From assembly GCF_016587355.1 (NCBI RefSeq), contig NZ_BNJF01000001.1, positions 310,001 to 374,000 of the forward strand: 64,000 nt of DNA. The letters run 5' to 3'. The translations under genes and the position numbers were made by a program. The DNA comes from Ktedonospora formicarum. Its GTDB lineage: Bacteria; Chloroflexota; Ktedonobacteria; Ktedonobacterales; Ktedonobacteraceae. Shown in pieces: positions 1 to 9,655 of this stretch. The notes below the pieces were generated by a model that searched no databases, was not told the DNA's origin, and saw only the letters and a list, made by a program, of their open reading frames with translations. The stretch's first letter is position 1. Each line of letters starts with the position of its first letter.

Positions 1-2786
1 CGGTTACTTTTCCCGGTAGCGACTAGGCGTAGTACTTCACCTTCGCGCTTGCTGAGATTAAAGGGCGAACGGCGCAGCTGGTTATGCAGGCGTTGCGCCT
101 GGATCTGATCTCCAAGTTGCGTGAACAGCTCCATGGCTTCTTTCAACTGACTACGCCCGGCTTCACTGTTTTTGGATCCATCCCTGGCGAAAGCAAGATT
201 ACCACAGGCTTCGAGCGTCCAGGCCAGTTCAACATTGAACGCAAAGCGACGGGCCACCGCTTCAGCGGCTTTCAGATGATCTTGTGCGACCGTGAAATCT
301 TTCAGGAGAATTGCCAGGCTTCCCAGCAAACGGTCGATTAAGATGGCATGGTACTGGCCGTGATACGGCAAAAGAAGCGTATAGAGGCGTTCAGCCCATT
401 CCCTATCACCAAGAGAGACAACGATCGTGGCCATATGGGTGTGCGCATGGACCACCGCCATCGACCCAGATGGCAGAGGAAGAAGCAGCGTTTCTAGCTC
501 CTCAAGCACTGCCTGGGCCTCCTTTCGTTTCCCTTGTAATGCCTGGACGATTCCCAGCCAGCCAAGCCACCAGACCAGTGATTGAGGTTCCAGCACACGA
601 AAGCGAGCAATGGACGCTTGTATCAGTTCAAAAGCTGTATCAAGCTTTCCCTGAAAAGCAGAGATAACGCCACGTGTCCACTGAAACATCGCCAATGGCT
701 CTGGAAGCCCCTGCTGCTCTGTCAGCATCTGCCCCTGCAAGAGATATTCTTCAGTCAATGGCCAATCACCGCGCTGGGCGTGAAACGTCGCCAGATGTGA
801 GTATATATGTCTCAACTGGAATGGATCGTGACAGAGCTGCGCATAATGAAGCCAGCGGAAGAGGAAGTCCTCCCACCCATCAAGCTGACCAGCCCAGCAT
901 CGTGCCAGAAAGAGGCATTCGCAGCACTCCGCTGCCTCCATCACATCCATCGCCTCGTCAGCGATGGCAAGTGCCTCTTCCAGCAAACGAATACCCTCCT
1001 CCATCTTGCCTGCCCGCATAAGTGCGTTCCCAAATGCCCGATTGGCAGACGCCTTCAAACGCATATCACCGAACGGGCGCGCAAGATCAAGCGCCCGTTC
1101 CAGGTGACGTTGTGCCGCAAGGTAGTTATGCTGACTGACAAGCAACAGTGAACCCAATTCCACCATTGCCTTCACCGTATCCACTGTAGGGGTACTGGAG
1201 AGGAGAGAGACAGCCTGTTCAAAGGTCGCCCGCGCGAGATTGATCTCTTCCAGGCACCAATAGGCTCGTCCCAGAGCAAGACCTACCTTTCCCATCGCAA
1301 CCCTGTCACCCGAATTTTTCCACCAGACCTGAGCAGCCTGAAATGCTTCAACAGCTTCCTGAACAGCTCCCACCTGCAATGAAGCCTCGCCCAGGCGCAG
1401 AAGACTTTCTGCTCTCCGAGGATCGTGAGCAGAAAGATGCTGAAGTGCTGTCCGATAATGACCTATCGCAACCTCAGACGCATAGGTACGCATTGCCTCT
1501 TCCGCAGCAAGCAAGGAATAGATAGCGCTTTGCTCTTGATCACCACTGCGGGCAAAGTGGAAAGCCAGTTCCGCCAGCTGGTGAGTCGCGGGTTGATCAG
1601 AGCGAAGCCGGAGAGCAAGTCTGCGCGCGATCAATGTATGCAGGCGAGTTCGTTGAAAGAAGGGTAATCCATCATAGAGGCCCGCGCGAATGAGATCGTG
1701 GCTAAAGGTAAAGATGCCTGGACGACTACTCCGAATCAGCTGTGCCTCAAGTGCTTTCTGCAGATATTCTTCCACGACTTCCACATCCTGACCAGCGACG
1801 CCAGCAAGGAAATCTACCGCGAAGGCGCGACCAATAACCGAGGCAACCTGGAGTAAAGAACCTATCTGGGTCTCTAACCTGTCAACCCGACTTTGTACCG
1901 CTCCCACGATGCTAGAAGGAAGGCGCCTCGTGCGAATGTCCTCTGGCTGGCTTCCCTCGCCATCCTTTGCAAGAAAACCCGTCTCTCTCCAATCTCTCAA
2001 AAGTTCCTCTGCAAAGAAAGGATTTCCCTCGCTCTGGAGCACAAGCAGGTGAAGTAAGAGCGGGCCTACTGAAAAGCCCAAGAGATTGAACGCAAGCAGA
2101 CCTATATCGGCCTCGGAGAGAGGTTTAAGAGTAATAGGAGTAAGCCGTCGGAGGCGATGAAGCTCGGTCAGTGAACGCCCAAAGGCTGGATGATGCGTCA
2201 TCTCGCTATTGCGATAAGCTCCCAAGATCAACAAGCGCGCACTTGGCTGAGTACGGACGACATAACAGAGCAAGTCCAGCGTAGAGGTATCAGCCCATTG
2301 CAGATCATCGAGTACCAATACCAGACCAGATGTCCTGGCAATCGCTGCAAGAAACAGGCCTACTGCCTCATAGAGACGCAAACGGGCTTGCTCAGGGGGC
2401 AAGCTATAGCTGTCTGGAAGCTCTCGCAGACGGAATGAGAGTTCAGGAAGAATCGTTGCCAGCACAGGAGCCATGGCTCCTGTCTGCTCTTGTAGCTCCT
2501 CAACTGAAGCGGAGCGAATATACTGACCAAGCGCTTCCAGCAAAGGGAGATAAGGTGGCATGCCTTCAGCTTCTGACGCGTAACCAGATAATACAACAGC
2601 GCCCGCCTGTTCAGCATGCTGAGCAGCTTCCCATAGAAAGTGTGTCTTGCCGATACCAGGCTCACCATCCACAAGCGTTACCAGTAATTGACCTGCCATA
2701 CTTGTCACAAACTGCTGCTGAAAGAGGCGTAATTCATTCTGTCTTCCTGCCAACACTGGCTCAAACAGAAGCCGTTCCCCCACCAT
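1..2786 (-). CDS. AAA-ATPase LuxR-family transcriptional regulator, C-terminus cut by window edge
   Basis: The reading frame is open from an ATG at 2786 to the first base of the window, at least 928 residues. The N-terminus carries a Walker A motif (GEPGIGKT, about residue 40) and a Walker B-like hydrophobic stretch ending in LDDLQW. A long helical region rich in TPR-like repeats follows. The last visible residues (LSKREGEVLRLVATGKSN) are the start of a LuxR-type HTH, so only the end of that domain is missing. This is the layout of large ATP-binding LuxR regulators: a signal-sensing NTPase with a TPR body and a DNA-binding tail. An AGGAG sequence 9 bases upstream supports this ATG over an in-frame ATG at 2804. 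The gene lies 66 bases downstream of a small ORF and a broken histidine kinase on the same strand, so the three may form a signalling unit. The signal and targets are unknown. Confidence 0.9.
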   Translation of the reverse strand, partial: MVGERLLFEPVLAGRQNELRLFQQQFVTSMAGQLLVTLVDGEPGIGKTHFLWEAAQHAEQAGAVVLSGYASEAEGMPPYLPLLEALGQYIRSASVEELQEQTGAMAPVLATILPELSFRLRELPDSYSLPPEQARLRLYEAVGLFLAAIARTSGLVLVLDDLQWADTSTLDLLCYVVRTQPSARLLILGAYRNSEMTHHPAFGRSLTELHRLRRLTPITLKPLSEADIGLLAFNLLGFSVGPLLLHLLVLQSEGNPFFAEELLRDWRETGFLAKDGEGSQPEDIRTRRLPSSIVGAVQSRVDRLETQIGSLLQVASVIGRAFAVDFLAGVAGQDVEVVEEYLQKALEAQLIRSSRPGIFTFSHDLIRAGLYDGLPFFQRTRLHTLIARRLALRLRSDQPATHQLAELAFHFARSGDQEQSAIYSLLAAEEAMRTYASEVAIGHYRTALQHLSAHDPRRAESLLRLGEASLQVGAVQEAVEAFQAAQVWWKNSGDRVAMGKVGLALGRAYWCLEEINLARATFEQAVSLLSSTPTVDTVKAMVELGSLLLVSQHNYLAAQRHLERALDLARPFGDMRLKASANRAFGNALMRAGKMEEGIRLLEEALAIADEAMDVMEAAECCECLFLARCWAGQLDGWEDFLFRWLHYAQLCHDPFQLRHIYSHLATFHAQRGDWPLTEEYLLQGQMLTEQQGLPEPLAMFQWTRGVISAFQGKLDTAFELIQASIARFRVLEPQSLVWWLGWLGIVQALQGKRKEAQAVLEELETLLLPLPSGSMAVVHAHTHMATIVVSLGDREWAERLYTLLLPYHGQYHAILIDRLLGSLAILLKDFTVAQDHLKAAEAVARRFAFNVELAWTLEACGNLAFARDGSKNSEAGRSQLKEAMELFTQLGDQIQAQRLHNQLRRSPFNLSKREGEVLRLVATGKSN

Positions 2787-2852
2787 GGTCTTGCTCCTTT
2801 CCATCTACTTGCTCATTATTATTGAAATAAGTGTCTCTTTGCACACAGAGAC

Positions 2853-3119
2853 TCACACCTCTTGTGAAGCGGTGCCAGCGTATCTCCTTGCTGTTTCTTT
2901 TTCTTCTTTGAGGGAACATACATAATAGCACAAAAGCTCTTCAGATTGATCTATATAGATGAATGTCACATTTTTTCTCCCAGGTGGTATACCCTCCAAT
3001 AAATGATGTACTGTCATTCCCAAATTAAATGGTGCTGCATATGAAGATTTAGCGGGACGATTATTGTGAGGAAATACAGATACAGTTCGGTCATTCTCTT
3101 CTATTAGTTTCACGCGCAT
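2853..3119 (-). CDS. Hypothetical 88-residue protein between histidine kinase and LuxR regulator
   Basis: I do not recognise this family. The ATG overlaps the end of the upstream histidine kinase frame (its TGA is at 3110-3112), and the stop is 66 bases before the LuxR regulator. The three reading frames are therefore tightly packed on one strand, which is the main argument that the ORF is real. The product is soluble, has no signal peptide or membrane segment, and mixes charged and aromatic residues with a Glu/Lys-rich stretch near residues 70-75. No Shine-Dalgarno sequence precedes the ATG, so translation would depend on coupling to the kinase, which is itself interrupted. It could be a small regulator or adaptor, or a chance ORF. 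Confidence 0.4.
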   Translation of the reverse strand: MRVKLIEENDRTVSVFPHNNRPAKSSYAAPFNLGMTVHHLLEGIPPGRKNVTFIYIDQSEELLCYYVCSLKEEKETARRYAGTASQEV

Positions 3120-4990
3120 GGTGCAAGCGACAGGGTAAACCAGAAGGTTGCCCCGTTATTTGGGGTACTCTGCACTCCGACGTGGCCACCATGCTGTTCA
3201 ATGAAAGCTCGACATAGATAGAGATGGAAGCCTAAACTCAAGTCCAGTTCCTGCTGGACCGCGCTTCCTTTGGAGCGATACGAGCGTTCCCAGAGGTGCT
3301 TTTGCTCTTCGAGAGGGATGCCTGGTCCTTCATTATGAACCGAAACCCGCGTGATCCCCTCCTCAATCGTCACCTGCACAGCTACAGGTGCTTTCATGGG
3401 TGAAGAGGCGAGGGCATTCGTGAGGTAGGCCGTGAAAACCTGGGTGATGCGCTCCGTATCGACGAGAACAGGCATGGTTTGTGCTACTGGCTTCACCTCC
3501 ACAAGAATCGGGTGCTCAGGTGCCAGGCGCTGCTGCTCAGTCACAACCGTTTTGAGTAGGGCAAGCAAATCACACCGCTGCACATGTAACTCCAACTGAT
3601 TGGTTTGGATGTGCGCATCATCAACGATGTCATTAATGATGCGCTGCTGAAGCCAGGCAGCGGCACTGGCTGAAACTAGAGGTTGTTGTGCCTGCTCAAG
3701 GTACTCGCTGATGTGGTCATTCTTCTGCGCCGCGATATGGCGATTCAGAGCCGTTAGTCAACGTTGGGCCAATTGCAAATTGCCCAGGATTCCCGTCAGA
3801 GGAGTACGCAGTTCGTGATTGGCCAGGATCAAGAAATCATTGCTGAGGCGATGTACTTCTTGCAGCATACTCTCTTTCATGCGGTCCTCAGTCTTCTCGT
3901 GCAAACCACGGAGACACTCCATGACGAGCACTGCCTGGGTTGCGGCAGCTTTCACTAGTTCGATCTCTTCGGGAGTGTATCCACTCTTCCGACCAGTCTT
4001 AAAGACGCAGAGTAAGCCAGCCAGTCGCTGCTTGAGAATGAGAGGGAGGAACAGAACCTTTTCCGAACGCATGTCGCCGAGACTCGCCGGGAAAGCGACG
4101 CTATCACCAGGGAGGATAATTTCCTGGTGTGCGTGAAAACGAGCAACCGGTTCAGCGTCAAAAGCCTCTGAGAGCATGCAGAGTGAGTCTTTTGCTCGTT
4201 CGCATCGCTCTTGTTCAGCGGTGAAACCACTGTCGGCAACATAATGCAGGTATTCTGCTTGCCCTTCCACAGCCTTCAGCATTACCTGATGGCAATTCAA
4301 GACATGGCGGATAACATCTGCCAGTTGCTGAGCAATGAAGACCTGTGGAGGCGAGAAGAGTGGGGAAACATAGCGCGACATGACCGGATCTTGCTCAGGA
4401 AGATGGGCAATGGCCTCGGTCAGATTGAGCACTGCCTCATGAACGCGTTGGAGATTGAGGGCTTGCTGATCTCGTTGCGAGAGTTTATGGAAGAGAAAAA
4501 TCATCCCTCTGACTTGCTTCTGAGAATCAAGTATTGGTGAACAGGACTGCTTCACTGCGATCTTCCGCCCCGAAGGAACCCGGAGCAAAAACATGGCTTC
4601 TGATGGATGGAATATAGCCCTTTCTTCGCTGCCGGGCTTTTCAAGCCAGCATTCCAGGGCAACTGGTCGCTGCTGTTCGCATTGGAACACATAGCGCTCA
4701 ACAAATGTGTGGTAATCTCTTCCTCGACACTGGTCTTCAGAAGAGACTTCAAAGAGCTTCAGAGCTGCAGCATTAAACCTGAGAATCTTTCCATTCTGAT
4801 CGCAGGCAATGACTCCGTCTTGAAGGCACGCGAAAATGGTTTCCATTTGCTGGAGCTGCGCGGTCTTGTTGTTTTCAGCAAACGGTCTCATTGTTGCTTT
4901 CAACAGCGTCGATCGGCGAACATGCTTTTTGGCAGGCGTCCTATCCAGCCGCTGTTTCCTCTGCAAGGTACGCTGCTGGCTTTTACCCAC
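3110..4990 (-). pseudogene. PAS-GAF sensor histidine kinase interrupted by one in-frame TGA
   Basis: Two open segments, 4990-3758 and 3757-3110, lie in the same frame and are separated only by a TGA at 3758-3760. The first 410 residues hold a PAS domain (about 47-170), a GAF domain (about 210-355) and the H-box NHELRTPL with the phospho-acceptor at His392. The stop falls 18 residues after that histidine, inside the dimerisation domain. Reading on without a frame change gives the second DHp helix, then an ATPase domain with an N-box (YLTNAL), a G1 box (NEGPGIP) and a degenerate G2 region (LGFHLYLC). The likely start is GTG at 4990. A protein ending at the stop could not bind ATP. A one-base change of TGA to TGG or CGA would restore a kinase of about 626 residues. 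Possible causes are a recent nonsense mutation, an assembly error or readthrough. No response regulator lies beside it. Confidence 0.85.
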
Positions 4991-5056
4991 TGTTTTCTCT
5001 TTTACAGTAAACTACTAGCAGGCCTTCTCGATAGGACTTATCGACGAGGGAGATAA

Positions 5057-5095
5057 AAGGCCGCGCGATCATGCATCATCTGCTTGAGCGGCCTT
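5057..5095 (-). terminator. Intrinsic terminator after the molybdenum oxidoreductase operon
   Basis: Arms AAGGCCGC (5057-5064) and GCGGCCTT (5088-5095) form a perfect 8-bp stem. Read on the minus strand, the stem ends in a short T-run (TTTT). It sits about 100 bases past the stop of the large subunit gene and before the histidine kinase start. Confidence 0.6.
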
Positions 5096-5196
5096 CTCCC
5101 TTTTGTTGGAGGAGGTGACCTCACGTCTTGTACCCCCTTCGTTGGTGTTCCGCTCGCATCTCCCTTGTCTCTCACGTCCTACGAGAACAGGAGTTG

Positions 5197-7293
5197 TCAC
5201 GACAAGAACTTATCCAGTGTGATAGGCAGGTCGCGCACACGAATACCTGTCGCGTGAAAGGCGGCGTTGGCGATTGCGGCAGCTGTACCAACGATCCCAA
5301 TTTCGCCGATGCCTTTTGTACCCAGCGGGTTCACATGCAGATCATCCTCTTCGAGCCATACTACGTCAATTGTGCCGACATCAGCGTTGGTCGAGATATG
5401 ATATCCCCCGAAATCGTGGTTCACGTAATTCCCATAGCGTGTATCCAAAACGCTCGCTTCATGGAGCGCCATTGAAAGGCCCCACGTCATTCCTCCCATG
5501 AATTGGGAATGGGCCGTCTTCGGATTGACGATTTTCCCGGCGGCAAAGACTCCCAGGAGCCGTGGCACGCGGATTTCTCCGGTATCTACATTGATATGCA
5601 CCTCGGCGAATTGTGCGCCAAAGGAATGTATGGCGAACTGCTGTAACTCGGGATTGGTGTCAAATGTGCCTCTTGCTGAGAGCCCCTCCGCTGGTATGAC
5701 TCCTCCACATTCTTCTTGCAGCTTTGTGTGGAGCGCATTCGCCGCGTTAAAGATGGCCCATCCCCACGAGCTGGTACCCGACGAACCTCCAGCATAGCCC
5801 GCTGCTGGCTGGTCGCTATTGCCGATCTCGAGCTGAACCTGCTCTAACGGCGCATCGAGTACATCTGCCGCAATCTGGGTAAGCGCCGTGCGTGCTCCGG
5901 TTCCGATGTCTGTGGCATCGATATGAACCTGATACATTCCCCTATGGTCAACCTGCACAGACGCGGACGCAGGGTAGTAGTAAGCAGGATACGTTGAGGA
6001 TGCGACGCCCGTTCCAATGAGCCAGCGCCCTTCTTGCCGCATCCGGGGAGTCGGATCACGCTGTTGCCAGCCGAAGCGCCGCGCCCCTTCCTGCAGGCAG
6101 GCGACAAGTCCACGACTACTAAAAGGATATCCTGTTTCGGGGTCAATCGTGGGTTCATTGCGAATGCGCAACTCAATCGGATCCATCCCGCAGGCAATGG
6201 CCAGCTCATCCATTGCAGACTCAAGAGCAAACATACCCGGGCACTCGCCTGGACCGCGCATATATGTTGGCACAGGCATATCCAGTCGCGCTACTCGGTG
6301 CGTGGTACGGCGGTTAGGAGCCGCGTACATACGCCGTGTCACCACCGCGACCTGTTCGGCGAATTCATAGGAGGTCGAGGTTTGTTCAATCACATCATGA
6401 GCAATCGCCGTCAAATGACCATGGTTATCGGCGCCAAGGCGGATGCGCTGGATGGTTGGAGTACGATAGCCAGTTTGCGAAAACATCTGTTGCCGTGTAA
6501 GCGCAAGCTTCACTGGTCGTTTCGTTACCTGCGCCGCCATAACGGTGAGGATGATAGGTGGGTGGGCAAACAATTTGGACCCGAAGCCACCGCCAACATA
6601 CTGCGTGACGATATGAATACGCTCGGGAAGCAAACTGAATGCCGTTGCAATGGTGTCCCGGATGGCATGCGAACCCTGGTTCGAATCGTAGATGGTGAGG
6701 CCAGCGTTGTCCCAAAGCGCGATGGTCGCGTGCGTTTCGAGTGGATTATTATGCTCGGTTGGGGTGGTATAGGTCTGATCAAGCGAGACAGCCGCCGAGG
6801 CCAGCGCGCTCTCGACATCACCAACAAATCTGTCGGGTACATCATGCCCTTCATTGACTGACGGGGGTTTGTAGAGAGTCTTGTCGTCAGCGCGCAGTTC
6901 AACGTGATGCGGCAACTCTTCGTAGTGCACGACCACTAGTTCAGCTGCTTGCCGCGCGATCTCAGATGTCTCGGCGATAACAGCCGCGACAAACTGACCA
7001 TTGTAAGCCACGGCATCCGTCTGGAGGACCTCCAATTCGGTGTTAGCAAGGTGCGCAAGTCGTGGTGCGTTCTCGTGCGATAGCACAGTTATGACGCCAG
7101 GAAGTGCTTGTGCCGCGCTCACGTCGATCGCTGAGATCCGTCCCCTGGCGATGGTGCTCTGGACCGGGAAGAGATAGACCACGCCCTCGACCGGATACTC
7201 GTAGGCATATTTCGCCGCCCCCGTGGCCTTTTGAATGCCATCAATTCGATTAATTGGCGCACCAATGGAACGCGTCATGAGTTGCATCTTCAT
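5197..7293 (-). CDS. Molybdopterin-binding large subunit of a PaoC/XdhA-type aldehyde oxidoreductase
   Basis: This 698-residue protein is the catalytic subunit of a three-subunit molybdenum hydroxylase that oxidises aldehydes or N-heterocycles using water. The N-terminus ([17 protein letters not shown]) and the block [18 protein letters not shown] are typical of the family. The C-terminal GTKGIGEIG motif carries the glutamate (Glu664) expected to act as the base at the molybdenum. The length is close to PaoC, about 730 residues. The start codon overlaps the stop of the FAD subunit as ATGA, so the two are translationally coupled. The gene is last in the operon and is followed by a terminator. 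No XdhC/PaoD-like maturation factor is present beside it, so that function must be encoded elsewhere. The true substrate cannot be read from sequence; aromatic aldehydes are a guess from PaoABC. Confidence 0.92.
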   Translation of the reverse strand: MKMQLMTRSIGAPINRIDGIQKATGAAKYAYEYPVEGVVYLFPVQSTIARGRISAIDVSAAQALPGVITVLSHENAPRLAHLANTELEVLQTDAVAYNGQFVAAVIAETSEIARQAAELVVVHYEELPHHVELRADDKTLYKPPSVNEGHDVPDRFVGDVESALASAAVSLDQTYTTPTEHNNPLETHATIALWDNAGLTIYDSNQGSHAIRDTIATAFSLLPERIHIVTQYVGGGFGSKLFAHPPIILTVMAAQVTKRPVKLALTRQQMFSQTGYRTPTIQRIRLGADNHGHLTAIAHDVIEQTSTSYEFAEQVAVVTRRMYAAPNRRTTHRVARLDMPVPTYMRGPGECPGMFALESAMDELAIACGMDPIELRIRNEPTIDPETGYPFSSRGLVACLQEGARRFGWQQRDPTPRMRQEGRWLIGTGVASSTYPAYYYPASASVQVDHRGMYQVHIDATDIGTGARTALTQIAADVLDAPLEQVQLEIGNSDQPAAGYAGGSSGTSSWGWAIFNAANALHTKLQEECGGVIPAEGLSARGTFDTNPELQQFAIHSFGAQFAEVHINVDTGEIRVPRLLGVFAAGKIVNPKTAHSQFMGGMTWGLSMALHEASVLDTRYGNYVNHDFGGYHISTNADVGTIDVVWLEEDDLHVNPLGTKGIGEIGIVGTAAAIANAAFHATGIRVRDLPITLDKFLS

Positions 7294-8288
7294 GGCTGGT
7301 TTCTCTCCTCTACAAGATCAAGCAGCATACGCGTCATGGTATTGCGGGTAAGAGGGATTTTAAAGGCGTTCCCAGGCAATGGTTGTGCACCAGCCAGCTC
7401 GGTATCAGCTGCCTGGCGGAAGAGTTCTTCGCTTGCTGGCTTGCCACGGAGCGCCGCTTCGGCCTTCTTTGCCCGCCAGGGTATGGGTGCGATGCCGCCA
7501 AAGGCAATACGTACATCGCGTACAATGCCATCGGCGAAATCGAGCGCTACCGCAACCGACACAAGTGCGAAGGCGTAGGAGGCCCGATCGCGTACCTTGC
7601 GATAGCGCGAGTGTGTCGCCGCATACGACAACGGCGGAAGATCAATGGCAGTAATCAACTCTCCATGTGTGATTACTGTATCGCGTTGCGGTTCGTTGCC
7701 TGGCAGGCAATAAAAATCCATGAGTGGAATAGTACGTTCCCCACGTGGTCCCTGCACACGCACAAGCGTGTCAAGGGCGACCAGAGCGACGGCCATGTCC
7801 GAGGGATGTGTGGCAATACAGTCCTGCGAGGTGCCAAGGATGGCGAGGTCTCGATGATACCCATCGCGCGCAGCACAGCCACTGCCAGGCTCACGCTTAT
7901 TACATGGCTTCGAGATATCCTGAAAGTAGCTACAGCGTGTGCGTTGTAGCAAGTTGCCGCCCGTCGTGGCAAGGTTGCGCAGTTGCCCGGAAGCGCCTGC
8001 AAGAATCGCCTGCGAAACCAGTGGATAGCGTGCGCGGATCGTGCGATCCGCCGCAAGGTCGCTGTTACGCACCATCGCGCCAACGCGTACGCTCCCATCA
8101 GCCAGCACTTCGATATGATCATAAGGCAGGCGACTGATATCAACAAGCAGATCAGGGTGCCGCACCCCCAGTTTCATATGATCTATGAGGTTGGTTCCTC
8201 CAGCGAGATAGGCCCCGTTTGGCGCCTGGGCAAGGAGTGCGATGGCACTGGAAGCATCACTGGCACGCTCATAGCGGAAAGGATTCAT
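7290..8288 (-). CDS. FAD-binding subunit with extra 4Fe-4S site, PaoB/YagS-like
   Basis: This 332-residue subunit passes electrons between the molybdenum centre and FAD. The FAD-binding segment [14 protein letters not shown] is near residues 29-42, with the second flavin loop [13 protein letters not shown] near 107-119. A four-cysteine insert ([28 protein letters not shown]) matches the extra iron-sulfur cluster known in PaoB and absent from ordinary xanthine dehydrogenase FAD subunits. This places the operon in the PaoABC group. ATGA overlaps at both ends join it to the 2Fe-2S gene upstream and the large subunit downstream. Confidence 0.92.
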   Translation of the reverse strand: MNPFRYERASDASSAIALLAQAPNGAYLAGGTNLIDHMKLGVRHPDLLVDISRLPYDHIEVLADGSVRVGAMVRNSDLAADRTIRARYPLVSQAILAGASGQLRNLATTGGNLLQRTRCSYFQDISKPCNKREPGSGCAARDGYHRDLAILGTSQDCIATHPSDMAVALVALDTLVRVQGPRGERTIPLMDFYCLPGNEPQRDTVITHGELITAIDLPPLSYAATHSRYRKVRDRASYAFALVSVAVALDFADGIVRDVRIAFGGIAPIPWRAKKAEAALRGKPASEELFRQAADTELAGAQPLPGNAFKIPLTRNTMTRMLLDLVEERNQP

Positions 8289-8791
8289 GATAGTACCTCT
8301 TTAATCGCTGGAACGATATTGGCATAGGCGGCGCACCGACAGAGGTTGCCACTCATGCGCTCACGAATTTCCTGATCATCGAGCGTGATGTGTTCAGCGT
8401 TCATATCAGAGCTTACGACACTCGGCCAGCCAGCCTCGGCCTCGCGTAACATACCAACCGCCGAGCAAATTTGCCCAGGAGTGCAATAGCCACACTGGAG
8501 AGCATCATGCTCAACGAACACGCGCTGGAGCGGATGGAGATTCTCGCCATCGGCCAGCCCTTCGATAGTGACGATCTGAGTATCCTGAAAGGCAACGGCG
8601 AGGCTGAGGCAGCACGTGACGCGTCGTCCGTCGACAAGGATCGTACACGCGCCACACTGCCCATGGTCGCAGCCCTTCTTGGGGCCAGTAATCCCAAGGT
8701 GCTCGCGCAGTGCGTCCAGGAGCGTCGTACGGGTATCAACGGTTAGCCGATGCATCGTTCCATTGACCTGTAAGGTAATCTCAAGATCCAT
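8285..8791 (-). CDS. 2Fe-2S subunit of aldehyde oxidoreductase, PaoA/YagT-like
   Basis: The product has 168 residues. The plant-ferredoxin-type motif CDHGQCGAC with a later Cys (VTCCLS) binds the first cluster. The C-terminal CGYCTPGQ and CRCAAY motifs bind the second. The chosen ATG at 8791 has a good AGGAG site; an upstream in-frame start at 8872 would add 27 residues unlike the family. E. coli PaoA is periplasmic with a Tat signal, but no twin-arginine signal is visible here from either start, so this complex is probably cytoplasmic. It is the first gene of the three-gene operon. Confidence 0.92.
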   Translation of the reverse strand: MDLEITLQVNGTMHRLTVDTRTTLLDALREHLGITGPKKGCDHGQCGACTILVDGRRVTCCLSLAVAFQDTQIVTIEGLADGENLHPLQRVFVEHDALQCGYCTPGQICSAVGMLREAEAGWPSVVSSDMNAEHITLDDQEIRERMSGNLCRCAAYANIVPAIKEVLS

Positions 8792-8890
8792 TATTTCTCT
8801 CCTGTGAAACGGAGTTCGCAGTTTGCGCAAAAAAGTATGACAATGCGTAGTGGCTAACTCTGGTTGCGTCAAACCAAATCAGCATATATT

Positions 8891-8896
8891 ATTATA
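8891..8896 (-). promoter_or_regulatory. Candidate -10 box for the aldehyde oxidoreductase operon
   Basis: The minus strand reads TATAAT here, inside a very AT-rich stretch about 100 bases upstream of the PaoA-like start. The matching -35 region (TTTGTT at 17-base spacing) is poor, so the assignment is weak. Confidence 0.35.
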
Positions 8897-8932
8897 AATT
8901 GAATAAAAAACACAACAAAAAAAGCTTCTCAG

Positions 8933-8964
8933 GTATTGATGTGTCAAAGAGAACACATCAATAC
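8933..8964 (-). terminator. 11-bp hairpin followed by distant T7 run
   Basis: Arms GTATTGATGTG (8933-8943) and CACATCAATAC (8954-8964) are perfectly complementary around a 10-base loop. On the minus strand a run of seven T follows after 9 bases. It lies downstream of the redox operon ending at 9180 and upstream of the aldehyde oxidoreductase promoter, where a terminator is expected. Confidence 0.45.
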
Positions 8965-9038
8965 TCTCGAGGCAGAGGCCATTTACCATCTGCGGCAAGT
9001 TAGCTCACGCTTCTTCGATCATTTCGACCACAGCTAAA

Positions 9039-9084
9039 GACCTCTCCAAACTTCTGACATTGATGTCAGAAGTTTGGAGAGGTC
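9039..9084. repeat. 22-bp perfect inverted repeat with 2-base loop
   Basis: Positions 9039-9060 and 9063-9084 are exact reverse complements, separated by TG. The element lies 95 bases past the stop of the gene at 9180. No T-run follows directly. The best guess is a terminator hairpin of a non-classical type; an operator or a mobile-element remnant is possible. Confidence 0.7.
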
Positions 9085-9179
9085 TGATGGCTATTACCTA
9101 CAAAGCGCCAATAGAGGTTATGCCCACTTTGTTTCCAATCCCTCCATCAGGCTCTCAATGCATACCACATTTAGCCGTC

Positions 9180-9587
9180 TCACCGTTCAAGGGCAATTAC
9201 AGGAATGATGCGTGTGGTTGCTTTTTGATACTCTTCATAGAAGGGAAAGACTTCTACCGCTTTGGCAAATGCCTCTTCTCGTTCATTATCAGCCAGTACT
9301 CTGGCAACGGCTTCAAATGTCTCAGTCCCCACTTCAACTGTCACCTGGGGATGGGCAAGGAGATTGTAAAACCAGGATGGATGAGTTGAGCTTCCAGCTT
9401 TAGAGGCAACTGCCAGAAGCCGATCTCCGTCAGCTACATACATCAACGGAGTCGTATGCCGTTGCCCCGTTTTCGCTCCTGTGGTTGTCATGAGGATGAA
9501 GGGTCCATATCCTCCCAGTCTCACCGTACCTCCATGTGCGCGGAATTCCTTAATAATCATTTCATTTTGTTGCTGCCATGTATTCAT
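9180..9587 (-). CDS. Nitroreductase/deazaflavin-dependent oxidoreductase (DUF385, Ddn-like)
   Basis: This 135-residue protein matches the small split-barrel family that uses reduced F420 to reduce quinones or nitro compounds. Family features are the GGYGPFILMTTTGAKTGQRHTTPLMY segment around residues 25-50, whose Gly-Ala-Lys-Thr-Gly turn contacts the cofactor phosphate, and the HPSWFYNLLAHPQVTVE block near 69-85. A GGAGAT site precedes the ATG. It is the last gene of a four-gene same-strand redox set starting at 11876, with gaps of 39-68 bases. Two LLM-class F420-type enzymes elsewhere in the window support F420 use by this organism. Confidence 0.88.
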   Translation of the reverse strand: MNTWQQQNEMIIKEFRAHGGTVRLGGYGPFILMTTTGAKTGQRHTTPLMYVADGDRLLAVASKAGSSTHPSWFYNLLAHPQVTVEVGTETFEAVARVLADNEREEAFAKAVEVFPFYEEYQKATTRIIPVIALER

Positions 9588-9655
9588 CTTTTATATCTCC
9601 TTAGTATTTGCCACTTACGCGTGTTATCACTGCTCATTCGTCATTTGCGCAGTTG

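Noticed and set aside
3758..3760. TGA in the histidine kinase as a selenocysteine codon
   Set aside because: The position is not a redox-active site in kinases, no SECIS-like hairpin is evident right after it, and relatives have ordinary residues in this helix.
6034..6861. 275-codon plus-strand ORF inside the molybdenum large subunit gene
   Set aside because: It is antisense to a well-supported family gene and has no ribosome site or recognisable motif.
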